Shown: in pieces, positions 26,321 to 35,863 of the stretch | Position numbering within the stretch: the first letter of the stretch is position 1 | How the letters are laid out: the number at the start of each line of letters is the position of its first letter | Assembly (NCBI GenBank): GCA_014841835.1 | Contig: JACYUQ010000004.1 | Location: 948,666 to 1,012,665 of the forward strand | Direction of reading: 5' to 3' | Source of the DNA: Oxalobacteraceae sp. CFBP 13730 | GTDB taxonomy: Bacteria; Pseudomonadota; Gammaproteobacteria; Burkholderiales; Burkholderiaceae_D | DNA: 64,000 nucleotides | Notes under the pieces: model-generated | Databases searched by the model: none | What the model saw: only the letters and a program-made list of their open reading frames with translations | What the model was told of the DNA's origin: nothing | Made by a program: the position numbers and the translations under genes

Positions 26321-27277
26321 CTACTGGGGAATCAAAACCTTTCCGATGACATGAATGACGCCGTTGCTCGCGCGGATATCCGTTGCCAGGATAGTTGCCG
26401 GCGCTGCCGTGGTGTCGGTGATCGTCAGATTGCGGTTGATCGTGATGGTCTGGGCCGGCACCGTCGATCCGTCGAGAGCTGTTGTCGCCAGCGTCGCCAC
26501 TGGCGTGCCGAACGGTATGGCGCCAGACAGGACCTGTGCCGGCAACACGTGATAGGTGAGGACCGATGTGAGCTGTGACGTTGTCAGGCCCGTGGGCGCC
26601 GAGGCGAATGCGGCATTGTTGGGTGCAAAGACGGTAAATGGGCCACTTGCGCTGAGCGCAGGCGCCAGGCCGGTTGCCACGACTGCGGCGACGAGCGAGC
26701 TGAAAGAGGCTGGATTGGCCTGGGCCATCTGCACGATATTGAGCACGCCGGGCGGTATCAGGACCTTGTCGATCCCGTGGATGATGCCGTTGTCGGCGTA
26801 CACATTGGCCGTTGTCACGCTGGCTCTGGCCAGCACGGCGTCGGTGAACGCGACACCGGAAGAGGTGTTCAGTGCGAGTCGGGCAGCTGCGCCGTCGAAG
26901 ACGTAGGCTGTCGCCAGGGTCGCGCCGGCAGTGCCCAGTGCCGCCGAGGACCTGGCGCCAGGGATCACGTGGTAGCGCAGTATCTTGCCCAGGTCGGCCG
27001 CCGGCAGTGCCGCCACCAAGGCGCCGGCATTGGCAAAGCCGAGTTGTGTCGCCAGTGCGCCGAAGGCCGCATCGGTGGGTGCCAGAACCGTCAGGTCGGC
27101 ATTTGCCGCGGTCAGGGTACTGGCAATACCTGCCTTGTCGACCGCTGCCAGCAATGCTGTGAATCCATTCTTTTGAGCGACCTCGGCGACATTGCCGAGA
27201 TCGTCGTCACTGCTTCCACAGGACGACAGAAGAACCGCCAAACTTAACGCACCAAGCCATTTCAAGACAGATCTCAT
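26321..27277 (-). CDS. Lipoprotein with two fasciclin (FAS1) domains
   Basis: The 318-residue protein has a lipoprotein signal with lipobox LLSSC (Cys20), so it should be lipid-anchored in the envelope. Two FAS1 domains follow, at about residues 33-175 and 180-317. Each shows the H1 motif (LTVLAPTDAAF, FTVFAPNNAAF), the YH motif (LRYHVIP, LTYHVLP) and an end such as NGIIHGIDKVLIP or NGVIHVIGKVLIP. FAS1 domains mediate adhesion. CGGAGG precedes ATG 27277. Confidence 0.93.
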   Translation of the reverse strand: MRSVLKWLGALSLAVLLSSCGSSDDDLGNVAEVAQKNGFTALLAAVDKAGIASTLTAANADLTVLAPTDAAFGALATQLGFANAGALVAALPAADLGKILRYHVIPGARSSAALGTAGATLATAYVFDGAAARLALNTSSGVAFTDAVLARASVTTANVYADNGIIHGIDKVLIPPGVLNIVQMAQANPASFSSLVAAVVATGLAPALSASGPFTVFAPNNAAFASAPTGLTTSQLTSVLTYHVLPAQVLSGAIPFGTPVATLATTALDGSTVPAQTITINRNLTITDTTAAPATILATDIRASNGVIHVIGKVLIPQ

Positions 27278-27470
27278 GGTTGCACCTCCGGATGAACGTC
27301 CTTTTGGACTGATGTTCATCCGTAGGAGTTCCGCTTCAGCGTGCAACCGATGGTCGGGATCAAGCGGATACGGTGTAACTTGACGTCGCTACATCAGCTT
27401 TTCCATGGAGTTACCGGCCCGAGGATATTGCACCCTCGTCTGGCAACTCCACGCCCGGGCGGTACCGGGA

Positions 27471-27986
27471 TTACGTCGATTCCTGGCGCGAGGGCAGCTT
27501 CCAGTCCGGGCGGATGAAGTGGCAGGTGTATCCGTTTGGAATGCGTTCCAGATAATCCTGATGTTCTGGTTCGGCTTCCCAGAAAGGCCCTGCTGCAGCG
27601 ATTTCGGTGACAGCCTTGCCGGGCCAGAGGCCGGATGCGTCGACGTCGGCAATGGTCTGCTCGGCCATCTGCTTTTGTGCATCGTCGAGATAATAGATGG
27701 CGGAGCGATAGCTCATGCCCCGGTCATTGCCCTGGCGGTTCGGGGTCGTCGGATCGTGGATCTGGAAGAAAAATTCGAGAATCCGGCGATAGCTGATCTG
27801 GCTTGGATCGAACACCAGTTCGAGCGCTTCCGCGTGCGTGCCATGGTTGCGGTAGGTCGCGTTGGGCACGTCGCCGCCGGTGTAGCCCACGCGCGTGGAC
27901 AGCACGCCCGGCATGCGGCGCAGCAGATCTTCCATGCCCCAGAAGCAGCCTCCAGCCAGGATCGCGGTTTCAGTTTGCTGTGTCAT
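27471..27986 (-). CDS. msrA: Peptide methionine sulfoxide reductase MsrA
   Basis: The 171-residue enzyme reduces methionine-S-sulfoxide in proteins. It carries the catalytic GCFWG motif with Cys14 near the N-terminus, the GYTGG element, and typical EALELVFDP and FFQIHDPTTPNRQGND stretches. No second resolving cysteine near the C-terminus is evident apart from one in YTCHF. It is monocistronic by spacing. Confidence 0.95.
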   Translation of the reverse strand: MTQQTETAILAGGCFWGMEDLLRRMPGVLSTRVGYTGGDVPNATYRNHGTHAEALELVFDPSQISYRRILEFFFQIHDPTTPNRQGNDRGMSYRSAIYYLDDAQKQMAEQTIADVDASGLWPGKAVTEIAAAGPFWEAEPEHQDYLERIPNGYTCHFIRPDWKLPSRQEST

Positions 27987-28175
27987 TGAGTTCCTTTGCT
28001 TGAATAAGTCGTGAGTCGATAGCGTCTATCTTCCCACGTTGACGCGTTCGTCGTCGCACCTGCCCTGTTTTTGCCACATGACAGCCTCGCAACCCACCGG
28101 CATCGTTGCATTCAACCAGGCCGGGCAACGATGCGGGCGACGCTGCGTGGCGATCAACGTGCCAGGCCATGAACA

Positions 28176-29045
28176 TCAGCGGGCGGGCAGTTGCAGACTC
28201 AGGGATTGTTCAAGATGGGGACCAACGCCCGCATAAGCAAGTCCGGCAGCAGCAGTGGCGTGCGTGCCGGCCAGTGCGCTCAGAATCAGCTGCGCGGCTT
28301 CCGCCGGCGCATCCCAATGCGGGAAATGGCCACAGCGATCGAACCAGTGCAGTTGCGCATCCGGAAACAGGGCCAGTGCCCGCTTCGCCTGCCATGGGAA
28401 ACAAACCCGGTCACGTCGTCCCCAGCCAATGACGAGCGGCTGCGTGATGCTGTTGCGGGGCGCGCCTTGCTGCTCCTCGCCATACGCGAGCTGCGCCAGC
28501 AGTTCGTCAAACACCGGCGAGGCCACATAGCTGCATAATTCATCGGTCACGATGTCCGGCGCCAGCTTGGTTGGACGGGAAGAAAATTGCGCCAGCAACA
28601 GCGCGCGGCCAATGGGGCTGGCGCAGACTTCTGGCAACACCGGGCGCAGCAGCCGCAGCAGCCGGATCGACAGGTAGATCGAGCTGAAGAATGCGTGCCG
28701 CTCCCAGCCCTGCCAGAACCCGCCCGGATTGAGCGCCACCACGCCGCCAACGACGCCTCCGCGCCGCGCCAGTTCCAGCACCAGCCGCGCGCCCATCGAG
28801 CTGCCGACGGCGTCGATGCCGGTCAAGCCCTGGGCATGGAGGAAGGCCGCCGTTTCATCCGCCAGCGTGCGGATCGAGGTTTCGCCATTGAGTCTCGGTG
28901 TCTGGCCAAAGCCGGGCAGGTCCACCGCGATGACTTCGCGCCGGGTCGCGAGATCGGCCAGGATGGGATTCCAGCTCTGCCAATGGGCGCCCAAGCCATG
29001 AATCAGAAGCAATGGTTTGCCGGTGCCGCAGCGAATGTGATGCAT
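28176..29045 (-). CDS. Alpha/beta hydrolase
   Basis: The 289-residue protein has the alpha/beta hydrolase fold: HG oxyanion element (LLIHGLGAH), nucleophile elbow GSSMGA and a C-terminal His in FDRCGHFPHWDAP. ATG 29045 has GAGAGGA seven bases upstream and is preferred over an in-frame ATG five codons earlier. Substrate cannot be predicted. Confidence 0.9.
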   Translation of the reverse strand: MHHIRCGTGKPLLLIHGLGAHWQSWNPILADLATRREVIAVDLPGFGQTPRLNGETSIRTLADETAAFLHAQGLTGIDAVGSSMGARLVLELARRGGVVGGVVALNPGGFWQGWERHAFFSSIYLSIRLLRLLRPVLPEVCASPIGRALLLAQFSSRPTKLAPDIVTDELCSYVASPVFDELLAQLAYGEEQQGAPRNSITQPLVIGWGRRDRVCFPWQAKRALALFPDAQLHWFDRCGHFPHWDAPAEAAQLILSALAGTHATAAAGLAYAGVGPHLEQSLSLQLPAR

Positions 29046-29297
29046 GATCGATCCTCTCACTGCACGGATGTGCGTATGCGGTAAGCGTACCGCAGCGGGG
29101 ATAACGACTGCGTCCGTTAGGATGATTGCGGGGTGGGGAGGGCGGGCACGCTACAACTGGCTCTTGCCGACCATGTTCCGTTCAGCCTTCAGGTTTCGAT
29201 CGCTAGTCCTGTTCGGTGAACGCAAGCCGAGGTTGTCGGCCTGGTCAAATGGAGGCGCATGCCTGCGGGTTAGTAGCAGGCGCCAGCGCGGCGCCGT

Positions 29298-29966
29298 TCA
29301 GTCGAGCTTCAGCCAGATCTCGTTGCGCCGCATGAACCATGGCGTCATCGGGCTGTTGTAGCGCGACAGTACCGGTTCGCCGGTCCAGCGGATATTGGCC
29401 GCACGCAGCGCCGCCTGGAGTTCCGCCAGGTGCTTGTCATAATTGGCTTGCGACCAGAAGCCGGAATACCGGATCACCGCCACCTGTGTGGGCGGCACTT
29501 CGCGCAGCCTGATGGTCGGATCGAGCGGCAGCGGCGCATTGTCCATATTGATCTCCTTGGGCAGGACGAACTGCACCAGGACGCCATCGGGACCCGTGCT
29601 CTGGGTCACGGGCGCCGTCATGTCCAGCTTGGCCGGGACCGGCGCCTGGGTCACCGGGGCGGTCATGGCAAGCTTGCGTTCGCCCTTGTTCTTGCCAAAG
29701 ATGTAGCCGGCCAAGATAGGAAAGGCGCGGTTCCCCGCATCGTCGGCGGGCGGCGGCATCACCACCTCGGCGACGGTGTAGGCCGCGTACTGGCGAATCT
29801 CGAATGTGGGGTAGGACCGCACAATGGTGTAGGCGGGTTCTTCGACCGCGTGGCTGGCTGCGGGCAGCAACGCCAGCCCCAGTGCCAGAACGCAGGCAAG
29901 GCCGATCAGCTGGCGGGTGCGCCTTGGCCGGGCAATGCGGCGGGATGGTCGGGTGGGGGCAGTCAT
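29298..29966 (-). CDS. SOUL-type heme-binding family protein, exported
   Basis: The 222-residue protein has an Arg-rich N-terminus and hydrophobic stretch ending HAVEEP, consistent with a signal peptide or anchor. The rest matches the SOUL/HBP family, with YTIVRSYPTFEIRQYAAYTVAEV, the KLAMTAPVTQ element twice, and MRRNEIWLKLD at the end. Heme or porphyrin binding is known for animal members; bacterial role unknown. CAGGAAAG precedes ATG 29966. Confidence 0.88.
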   Translation of the reverse strand: MTAPTRPSRRIARPRRTRQLIGLACVLALGLALLPAASHAVEEPAYTIVRSYPTFEIRQYAAYTVAEVVMPPPADDAGNRAFPILAGYIFGKNKGERKLAMTAPVTQAPVPAKLDMTAPVTQSTGPDGVLVQFVLPKEINMDNAPLPLDPTIRLREVPPTQVAVIRYSGFWSQANYDKHLAELQAALRAANIRWTGEPVLSRYNSPMTPWFMRRNEIWLKLD

Positions 29967-30179
29967 GGCGCGCTTTCCTGGGACCGTGGGCATAGCAAAA
30001 GCATACACTTTTACCGGCGCGGCGCCGGGCCTGCAGGACACAATGAGGCGTAGCGTTTCAGTCGCGCGTAGCCGATGACCTGAATAACGCCGATCGCAAG
30101 CAGGCTTGCGAGTCGATTGCCCAGACTGCCGGTCGCGCGCATCGCCAGACGGCTTTGACGGTGAGCGCGACCAGGCGAG

Positions 30180-30980
30180 TCATGGTGCGGGCGAGAAGGA
30201 AGCGTGGGATGGAAACTTTTTGTGCATCCACTCGCGGTTTAGCTGCAAAGCGGTGACGACGTCTTGCGGCAAGCTCTCGAGAATGGCCGGATCGTCGCTC
30301 GGTGTGTCGGCCAGCAGGCTGGCCAGGTGGATGATGGCCCCGAGTTTGCTGAACGGGTGGGCGGCCATTGGATCGGATGCGCTTTCTAATGCGGTCACGA
30401 TGACGACCGGGAAATTCCAGCGACGACAAAGTTCGGCGGTAATGTGCCCCTCCGAAAAGCCCAGGAGTCGCGTCTCGCGTTCCCACCGTCCGCCCGGCAG
30501 GTGGGGTTGCTCCTCGATCTCGGCAAACGTTGCCGGCGCCGCCTGGTAGATCAGCAGTTCGCCAAGCCGCATCATCATGCCTGCGAGCCAGGCATCCTGG
30601 CCATCGTCGCCCCGGCAGACGGCCAGCCACTTGGCATAGCCGGCGCAGGCCATGCTGCTTTTCCAGAACTCGTCACTATCGAGGCCCGGCAGGTCCGGGA
30701 AGGTTTCAGCGAAGCAGGCAGCCAGGGCCAGGGTGCGCACGTGCCCAAGGCCCGCCATCGCGATGGCATCGTCGAGTGAGGTTACACCACGCGCAGCGCC
30801 GAAGCGGGCGCTATTGGCAAGGCGCATCAGTTTGGCGGTGAGGGCGGGGTCGCGCGCGATGATCGCGCTGATTTGAGTGGCCGACGCATCCTCATCATCG
30901 AGCGTTTTGATCAATGCGTGGGCGACTTCTGAAATGACGGGCAATTTTACTGCTTGAAAAAAAGACGATAACTCGCTCAT
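30180..30980 (-). CDS. HDOD domain protein
   Basis: The 266-residue protein is a single HDOD domain: LPVISEVAHALIKTLDDEDASATQ at the start, IIARDPALTAKLMRLANSARFG and AIAMAGLGHVRTLALAACF. HDOD proteins lack the metal-binding HD pair and act in signalling, often linked to cyclic nucleotides or chemotaxis. TTGGAG lies eight bases upstream of ATG 30980. No output domain is fused. Confidence 0.9.
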   Translation of the reverse strand: MSELSSFFQAVKLPVISEVAHALIKTLDDEDASATQISAIIARDPALTAKLMRLANSARFGAARGVTSLDDAIAMAGLGHVRTLALAACFAETFPDLPGLDSDEFWKSSMACAGYAKWLAVCRGDDGQDAWLAGMMMRLGELLIYQAAPATFAEIEEQPHLPGGRWERETRLLGFSEGHITAELCRRWNFPVVIVTALESASDPMAAHPFSKLGAIIHLASLLADTPSDDPAILESLPQDVVTALQLNREWMHKKFPSHASFSPAP

Positions 30981-31504
30981 GACAATTCTCCAACGGAACA
31001 TCGCCGCTGCGACAGGTTGACTGTCGCGCGATGGGCTGACATTGAAATTTCACGATAGCATAGTTGTTTCTCTTGGGAACTAGTCAGGGAAATTATTTCC
31101 TGAGCCGGACACAAGGATCGCGGATGCCAGAAAGCCCGCTTGGTCTAGTCTATGCGGTAAGGACCTTTGCGGCCAGCGTCGCCTCGATAACGCGGACAAT
31201 ACCTGGGTTTTTTGCAGATCCGGTGCAGTGGGATGGGGCGAGGAAACCGCCCCGTGTCGTTAGCGAAACAGGGACTGAACGCCGCTGTAAATTCTTCTAA
31301 GCACGCCGCCAGAACGTGGTTTGCAGCGCCAATGTCGATAGCGCTGCCCGCCACACCAAAGCCTTCTTTCACGATCTTCGTGGCAAGCATGGAGCCCCGC
31401 CATCGGCGGGGCAGGTAGTTCCATCCATGTGCTACCGAATGTTCACAGGGAAATTAGCCATGGCTCACTGGTACATACGCTTTGTCGCCCCTTGCATTCG
31501 CGAT
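30981..31504. other. Intergenic stretch without a recognised gene
   Basis: About 520 bases with no convincing gene. Short frames exist on both strands (for example minus 31145-31390, 81 codons), but none has a ribosome site or a recognisable product. A strong hairpin GCCCCGCC/GGCGGGGC lies at about 31393-31411, without a T-run. The sequence may be decayed coding DNA. Confidence 0.5.
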
Positions 31505-32845
31505 TCAATGATCACGTGCCTCTTCATCGATTTTTGAGCTGGAAGCAGTGTCGCGCATGAACCAGCAAACGACCAACGTGCAGGCAATCACGCTGGTGAC
31601 GTACCAGTAGAAGCCGCTTTCCAGGTTGATCGACTTGAACCACAGCCCCACATATTCCGCCGTCCCGCCGAATATGGAGACAGCGACTGCATACGGTACG
31701 CCAACACCAGTGGCACGAATGGATGCGGGGAACAGCTCGGCCTTCACCAGGGCGTTGATCGACGTATACCCCGAGACGATGAGCCAGGCACATGCGAGCA
31801 GGGCAAATGCTTCCCATGGGCCGGAGGCATTACGGATAGCGGTCAACAAGGGCACTGTGAAGATCGTTCCGAGCAGGGCAAAGGTTACCAGAAGCGGACG
31901 GCGGCCAATCCGGTCCGAGAGCGCGCCGTACAGCGGCTGCAGGCACATGGCGAAGAGCAGCGAGCCGGCGGAGACGGCAGTGGTTTGTCCATCGGTGAGC
32001 CCAACCGAAAGTCGCAAGAACTTCTGCATGTACACGGTGTACACGTAGAAGGCCAGAGTACCGCCCATCGTGAGTCCGACCACCAGCAGCACCTCTTTCG
32101 GGTGCTGTGCTAACTGCTTCAGACCGCCCATTTGCTTGCCTTTCTTGCGCGCGGCCTCGAACGACTGGGTTTCGGGCATGTCGTGGCGCATTAACAGCGC
32201 GACGAGAGCAAGCAGGGCCCCGATCACGAACGGAATACGCCAGCCCCATGCACGGAGCTGTTGATCGTCGAGAAAGTAGTTTTGCAGGACCAGCAGCAGG
32301 ACCAATGCCAGAAGCTGGCCACCGATCAAGGTGACATACTGGAAGCTTGCGTAAAACCCCCGTCGTTTTGAATCTGCCATTTCGGAGAGATACGTCGCGC
32401 TTGCACCATATTCACCCCCCAGGCTGAGGCCTTGCAACAGACGCGCCAAGAGCAAAATGCATGGCGACAGAATGCCCGCCGTGGCGTAAGTCGGCGCACA
32501 GGCGATCAGCAGGGAACCCGCGCACATCAGCAGCACGGACGCCATGAGCGCAACCTTGCGGCCATGCCGATCACCGAGATGACCGAAAAGGACACCACCA
32601 ATAGGACGCACGAAGAAACCTAACGCAAAAATGCCGGCTGTGGACATCATCTGGGCAGTGGGATCTTGCGAAGGAAAGAATGAGTTTGCGAAATACAATG
32701 AAAAAGCGGCATAGCAGTAAAAGTCGAACCATTCGACCAGATTGCCTGACGAACCAACGAAGATAGCGCGCAGCCTCGCGCCGGAAATTTTCTCGACGGA
32801 GTGAGGGGGGGAGGTGCCACCCGGCTTGCTTGTGACTGTGTCCAT
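31505..32845 (-). CDS. MFS dicarboxylate/alpha-ketoglutarate permease (MHS family, KgtP-like)
   Basis: The 446-residue protein has twelve transmembrane segments and the MHS-family signatures SSGNLVEWFDFYCYAAFSLYF, GHLGDRHGRKVAL and LLQGLSLGGEYG. It is a proton-coupled importer, most like alpha-ketoglutarate and dicarboxylate carriers. It is divergent from a DctS-like sensor kinase over 157 bp, so it is the likely target of that two-component system. The ATG follows AAAGGAGAC. Confidence 0.9.
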   Translation of the reverse strand: MDTVTSKPGGTSPPHSVEKISGARLRAIFVGSSGNLVEWFDFYCYAAFSLYFANSFFPSQDPTAQMMSTAGIFALGFFVRPIGGVLFGHLGDRHGRKVALMASVLLMCAGSLLIACAPTYATAGILSPCILLLARLLQGLSLGGEYGASATYLSEMADSKRRGFYASFQYVTLIGGQLLALVLLLVLQNYFLDDQQLRAWGWRIPFVIGALLALVALLMRHDMPETQSFEAARKKGKQMGGLKQLAQHPKEVLLVVGLTMGGTLAFYVYTVYMQKFLRLSVGLTDGQTTAVSAGSLLFAMCLQPLYGALSDRIGRRPLLVTFALLGTIFTVPLLTAIRNASGPWEAFALLACAWLIVSGYTSINALVKAELFPASIRATGVGVPYAVAVSIFGGTAEYVGLWFKSINLESGFYWYVTSVIACTLVVCWFMRDTASSSKIDEEARDH

Positions 32846-32927
32846 GGATTGTCTCCTTTATTATGAAGAGTCACAGTGTGGTCATCCACCTGGCGTCGGG
32901 CATCCGCAATTTCATCGTGTGCTTCTG

Positions 32928-32939
32928 CGTAGAACTACG
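32928..32939. promoter_or_regulatory. Palindrome in the kgtP-like/dctS intergenic region
   Basis: CGTAG-AA-CTACG is a 5-bp inverted repeat with a 2-bp centre, located between the divergent transporter and sensor kinase genes. The size fits a NarL/FixJ-type dimer site, so it is a candidate DctR operator. This is an inference from position and symmetry only. Confidence 0.4.
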
Positions 32940-33002
32940 GATGGATTTTTATGCGGTTCGTGCAACCGTTAATGTCCGCTGTTCAGAGAGTTATAGTCTG
33001 CG

Positions 33003-35129
33003 ATGGGAATCTGGTTGAATCGACGTCGAGTGTTTTACTTCTTCGCAGCGATTGGCGCGATCATGTTGATCGTCGCCTCGGGACGCTGGGCCGAACGGCT
33101 TGAGCTGGAGGTCAAAACCAACGCACTGCGGCAGGCTGCAGCAGCGCAAGCGCTGGGTCTGAGGGGACTGGTAGAGAAGCATGATTTTTTACCACACGCG
33201 GCCGCGCGCCATCCTGATGTGCGTGATTTACTGCGCGTGCCTGAGGATTCAATTTTACGAAGCAGAGTCAACGATTATTTCGCTGACATGCAACGAACGA
33301 CTGGTGCTTCTGCGCTGTATTTAATCAACGACGCAGGACTGACAATCGCTACCAGCAACTGGAATTTGCCGTCGAGCTTTCTCGGCCACTCGTATCATCA
33401 AAGGCCGTATTTCGAAGATGCAATGCGGGGAAAACGCGGCATATTCTACGGGCTTGGCATGACGACGGGTCAGTCAGGATTATTTATCGCCGAACCTGTA
33501 ACGTCGGCTGGCAAGATTCTTGGTGTCGTCGTTGTTAAAATCAGTTTGGAGCCACTACAGAGCACTTGGATCGCCAGCAGTGATCCCGTCATGTTGCGAG
33601 ATCGTCATGGCATTGTCTTTCTGAGCAGTATTCCGGACTGGCTGTTCCATAGCACATCCGCTGTCTCTGCTGCCAACGTGCGCTGGATCGCGGAGCACGT
33701 TCAATATGGCAATCGAAACCGTTTTGACGTCTTGCCATGGCGCGTCGAAGCGTCACGAGACATGGATAGTTTTGTCCTGCGCACGATGCTGAAGGGGCAA
33801 TCCGCAAGGCTGCTGGCGGTGGATACGCCTCTGCCCGAGCTGGGGTGGACGCTGACGGTCACGTCCAGTATGAAGGAAGTGATCCAGGCACGTGAGGCAG
33901 CAGTGATGCTCACGGCACTCATCGTCACGCTTGTTTTTGTCGGCACCCTGTACTGGCGCCTGCGAGAAAACCGTTTCGCGGAACAACAATCGGCGCGGGT
34001 GGAGCTTGAGCGCCGCGTCGAAGAGCGCACCCGTGACCTGCAAAAGGTACACGCATTCCAAAAAGCCATGGAGAACTCTCTGCTTGTCGGCATGCGGGCA
34101 CGCGATCCCGAAGGCAAGATCATCTACGTCAATCCTTCCCTTTGTGCCATGACTGGATATAGCACTGAAGAACTGCTTGGGTGCCGGCCACCCTATCCTT
34201 ACTGGCACCCCGATGACCTGGAAAAACAGGCACGAGAGAGCGCTGCTGCACTGCAGGGGCAGGCGACCCCGCACGGATTCGAATCGCGGATTCGGCACAA
34301 GGACGGACACGATGTGATCACAATGGTCTACACCGCCCCGCTTGTCGATGCACAGGGGTTGCACTGCGGCTGGATGAGCTCCGTCGTCGACATCACCGAG
34401 CAAAAGCAGGCTGAAGCGCGCCAGCGCGAGCAAGACCTGCGACTCCAACGCAGCGCCCGGCTGGCAAGCATCGGCGAAATAGCATCGACTTTGGCCCATG
34501 AACTCAATCAGCCACTGATGGCGCTCTCCAATTTTGCCGTTGCAGCGCGGGCGCTTGCTGCGCAGGGGTCGTCCGACATGCTGGCTGAAGCGCTAAATGA
34601 AATCGTCGGCCAGTCGAAACGCGCCAGTGAAATCGTCAAGCGAGTACGTACTTTTATTAATCCGCAACGCGCGCTTTATGAGAAGGTATCTGTTCTGACC
34701 ATCATCTCCCAAGCAGAAACGCTGTTAAAGCCAGAATTGCAACGCAATGGCGCGTACCTGTCCATATCACCAAGCGATTGCAGAGCAGTGGTAAGGGGAG
34801 ACCAGGTTCTACTCGAGCAAGTGATCGTAAATCTGATTCACAATGCCGTTCAAGCCATCTCTCATCTTCCGACGCAGTATCGCTGCATCGAACTGGCCAT
34901 CGAGCATACCGGGCAAGCGGTACGCCTTACCGTTTCAGACCAGGGTCCTGGTATTCCGACCGATCGCCTGGACCAGGTTTTCACACCTTTCTATACCAGC
35001 AAGCCAAACGGCCTGGGACTCGGATTAAGTATCTGCCGTACCATTGTTGAGGCCCACGGCGGTACCATCACTGCCGAAAACTGTCCAGGCCGCGGTACTG
35101 CATTTTCTGTGACACTACCAACCGTATGA
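33003..35129 (+). CDS. Membrane sensor histidine kinase, DctS/DctB-like
   Basis: The 708-residue kinase has an N-terminal membrane helix (about 10-28), a periplasmic Cache-like domain (about 30-295) and a second helix (about 298-318). A short coiled coil, a PAS domain (about 350-465) and a kinase core follow. The H-box is LAHELNQPL with His499. ATPase motifs are N (NLIHNAVQ), G1 (DQGPGIP) and G2 (GLGLGLSI). The periplasmic domain and neighbouring dicarboxylate carrier suggest C4-dicarboxylate or 2-oxoglutarate sensing, as in DctS. Its stop overlaps the response regulator start by 4 bp. GC content is visibly lower than in most of the window. Confidence 0.9.
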   Translation: MGIWLNRRRVFYFFAAIGAIMLIVASGRWAERLELEVKTNALRQAAAAQALGLRGLVEKHDFLPHAAARHPDVRDLLRVPEDSILRSRVNDYFADMQRTTGASALYLINDAGLTIATSNWNLPSSFLGHSYHQRPYFEDAMRGKRGIFYGLGMTTGQSGLFIAEPVTSAGKILGVVVVKISLEPLQSTWIASSDPVMLRDRHGIVFLSSIPDWLFHSTSAVSAANVRWIAEHVQYGNRNRFDVLPWRVEASRDMDSFVLRTMLKGQSARLLAVDTPLPELGWTLTVTSSMKEVIQAREAAVMLTALIVTLVFVGTLYWRLRENRFAEQQSARVELERRVEERTRDLQKVHAFQKAMENSLLVGMRARDPEGKIIYVNPSLCAMTGYSTEELLGCRPPYPYWHPDDLEKQARESAAALQGQATPHGFESRIRHKDGHDVITMVYTAPLVDAQGLHCGWMSSVVDITEQKQAEARQREQDLRLQRSARLASIGEIASTLAHELNQPLMALSNFAVAARALAAQGSSDMLAEALNEIVGQSKRASEIVKRVRTFINPQRALYEKVSVLTIISQAETLLKPELQRNGAYLSISPSDCRAVVRGDQVLLEQVIVNLIHNAVQAISHLPTQYRCIELAIEHTGQAVRLTVSDQGPGIPTDRLDQVFTPFYTSKPNGLGLGLSICRTIVEAHGGTITAENCPGRGTAFSVTLPTV

Positions 35130-35728
35130 TGAAAGATATTCCACTTACCCTATACGTGGTCGATGACGATGAAGCCCTACGCCGATCCCTGCTATTGCTC
35201 CTGTTTTCACAAGGATTGGCGGTGCAAGCGTTCGACTCTGGCGAGTCATTTTTTGATGCTATCGATATGCGTCAACCCGGCTGTGTGATACTTGATTTGA
35301 GAATGGGCGGAATGAGCGGCCTTTCTGTCTTTGAACGTCTATCGGCTGAACATAGTCCACTTGTGACATTGTTTTTATCGGCTCATGGCGACATCTCGAC
35401 TGCGTTGGAAGCAGTGCGGCGCGGCGCCTACGATTGGGTGGAGAAGCCCGACACGCAGCAACTCCTCGAAAAGCTTCCGGCTGCGATAGGACTTGCCCGC
35501 TCCCGCGCCCAGGCGCTGGGACAATGGGCGCAACTGACGCCGCGCGAACGCGAGGTCGCTCGCTTGGTTGGCGTTGGCGAACAGAACAAAAAAATCGCGC
35601 GGGTTCTCGTTCCACCCTGTAGTTCACGTTCAGTCGAAACCCACCGAGCGAATATCTTCAGTAAATTGAACTGCCAAAATGATAACGAACTGGGCCGTTG
35701 GTTGGCAGCACATCCCTGGCTCGATTAA
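35126..35728 (+). CDS. FixJ/DctR-type response regulator
   Basis: The 200-residue protein has a receiver domain (1-120) with acidic pocket DDDE (13-16), phospho-acceptor Asp57 and Lys107, then a LuxR-type HTH (about 134-195). The HTH begins LTPREREVARLVGVGEQNKKIAR and ends SVETHRANIFSKL. Between these, the stretch VLVPPCSSR is about two residues longer than the usual turn before the recognition helix. Pairing with the overlapping DctS-like kinase and divergent carrier suggests control of that carrier. Confidence 0.9.
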   Translation: MMKDIPLTLYVVDDDEALRRSLLLLLFSQGLAVQAFDSGESFFDAIDMRQPGCVILDLRMGGMSGLSVFERLSAEHSPLVTLFLSAHGDISTALEAVRRGAYDWVEKPDTQQLLEKLPAAIGLARSRAQALGQWAQLTPREREVARLVGVGEQNKKIARVLVPPCSSRSVETHRANIFSKLNCQNDNELGRWLAAHPWLD

Positions 35729-35863
35729 TCGATAGCGTCCACTGGCTGCGCATGGTCACGACTGTCGCTAAGCAGTCATTCCGTATGGTGTTTGGAATAT
35801 TTCGGCACGCGTTAAATTATTCGCCAACGCCGCATTATGACGGTGTTCGTAGCTAGCCAGTTG

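Noticed and set aside
31145..31390. 81-codon minus-strand frame as a gene
   Set aside because: No ribosome site, no recognisable family and composition unlike neighbours; treated as intergenic.
31393..31411. Strong hairpin as a transcription terminator
   Set aside because: Perfect GCCCCGCC/GGCGGGGC stem but no T-run on either strand and no adjacent gene end.
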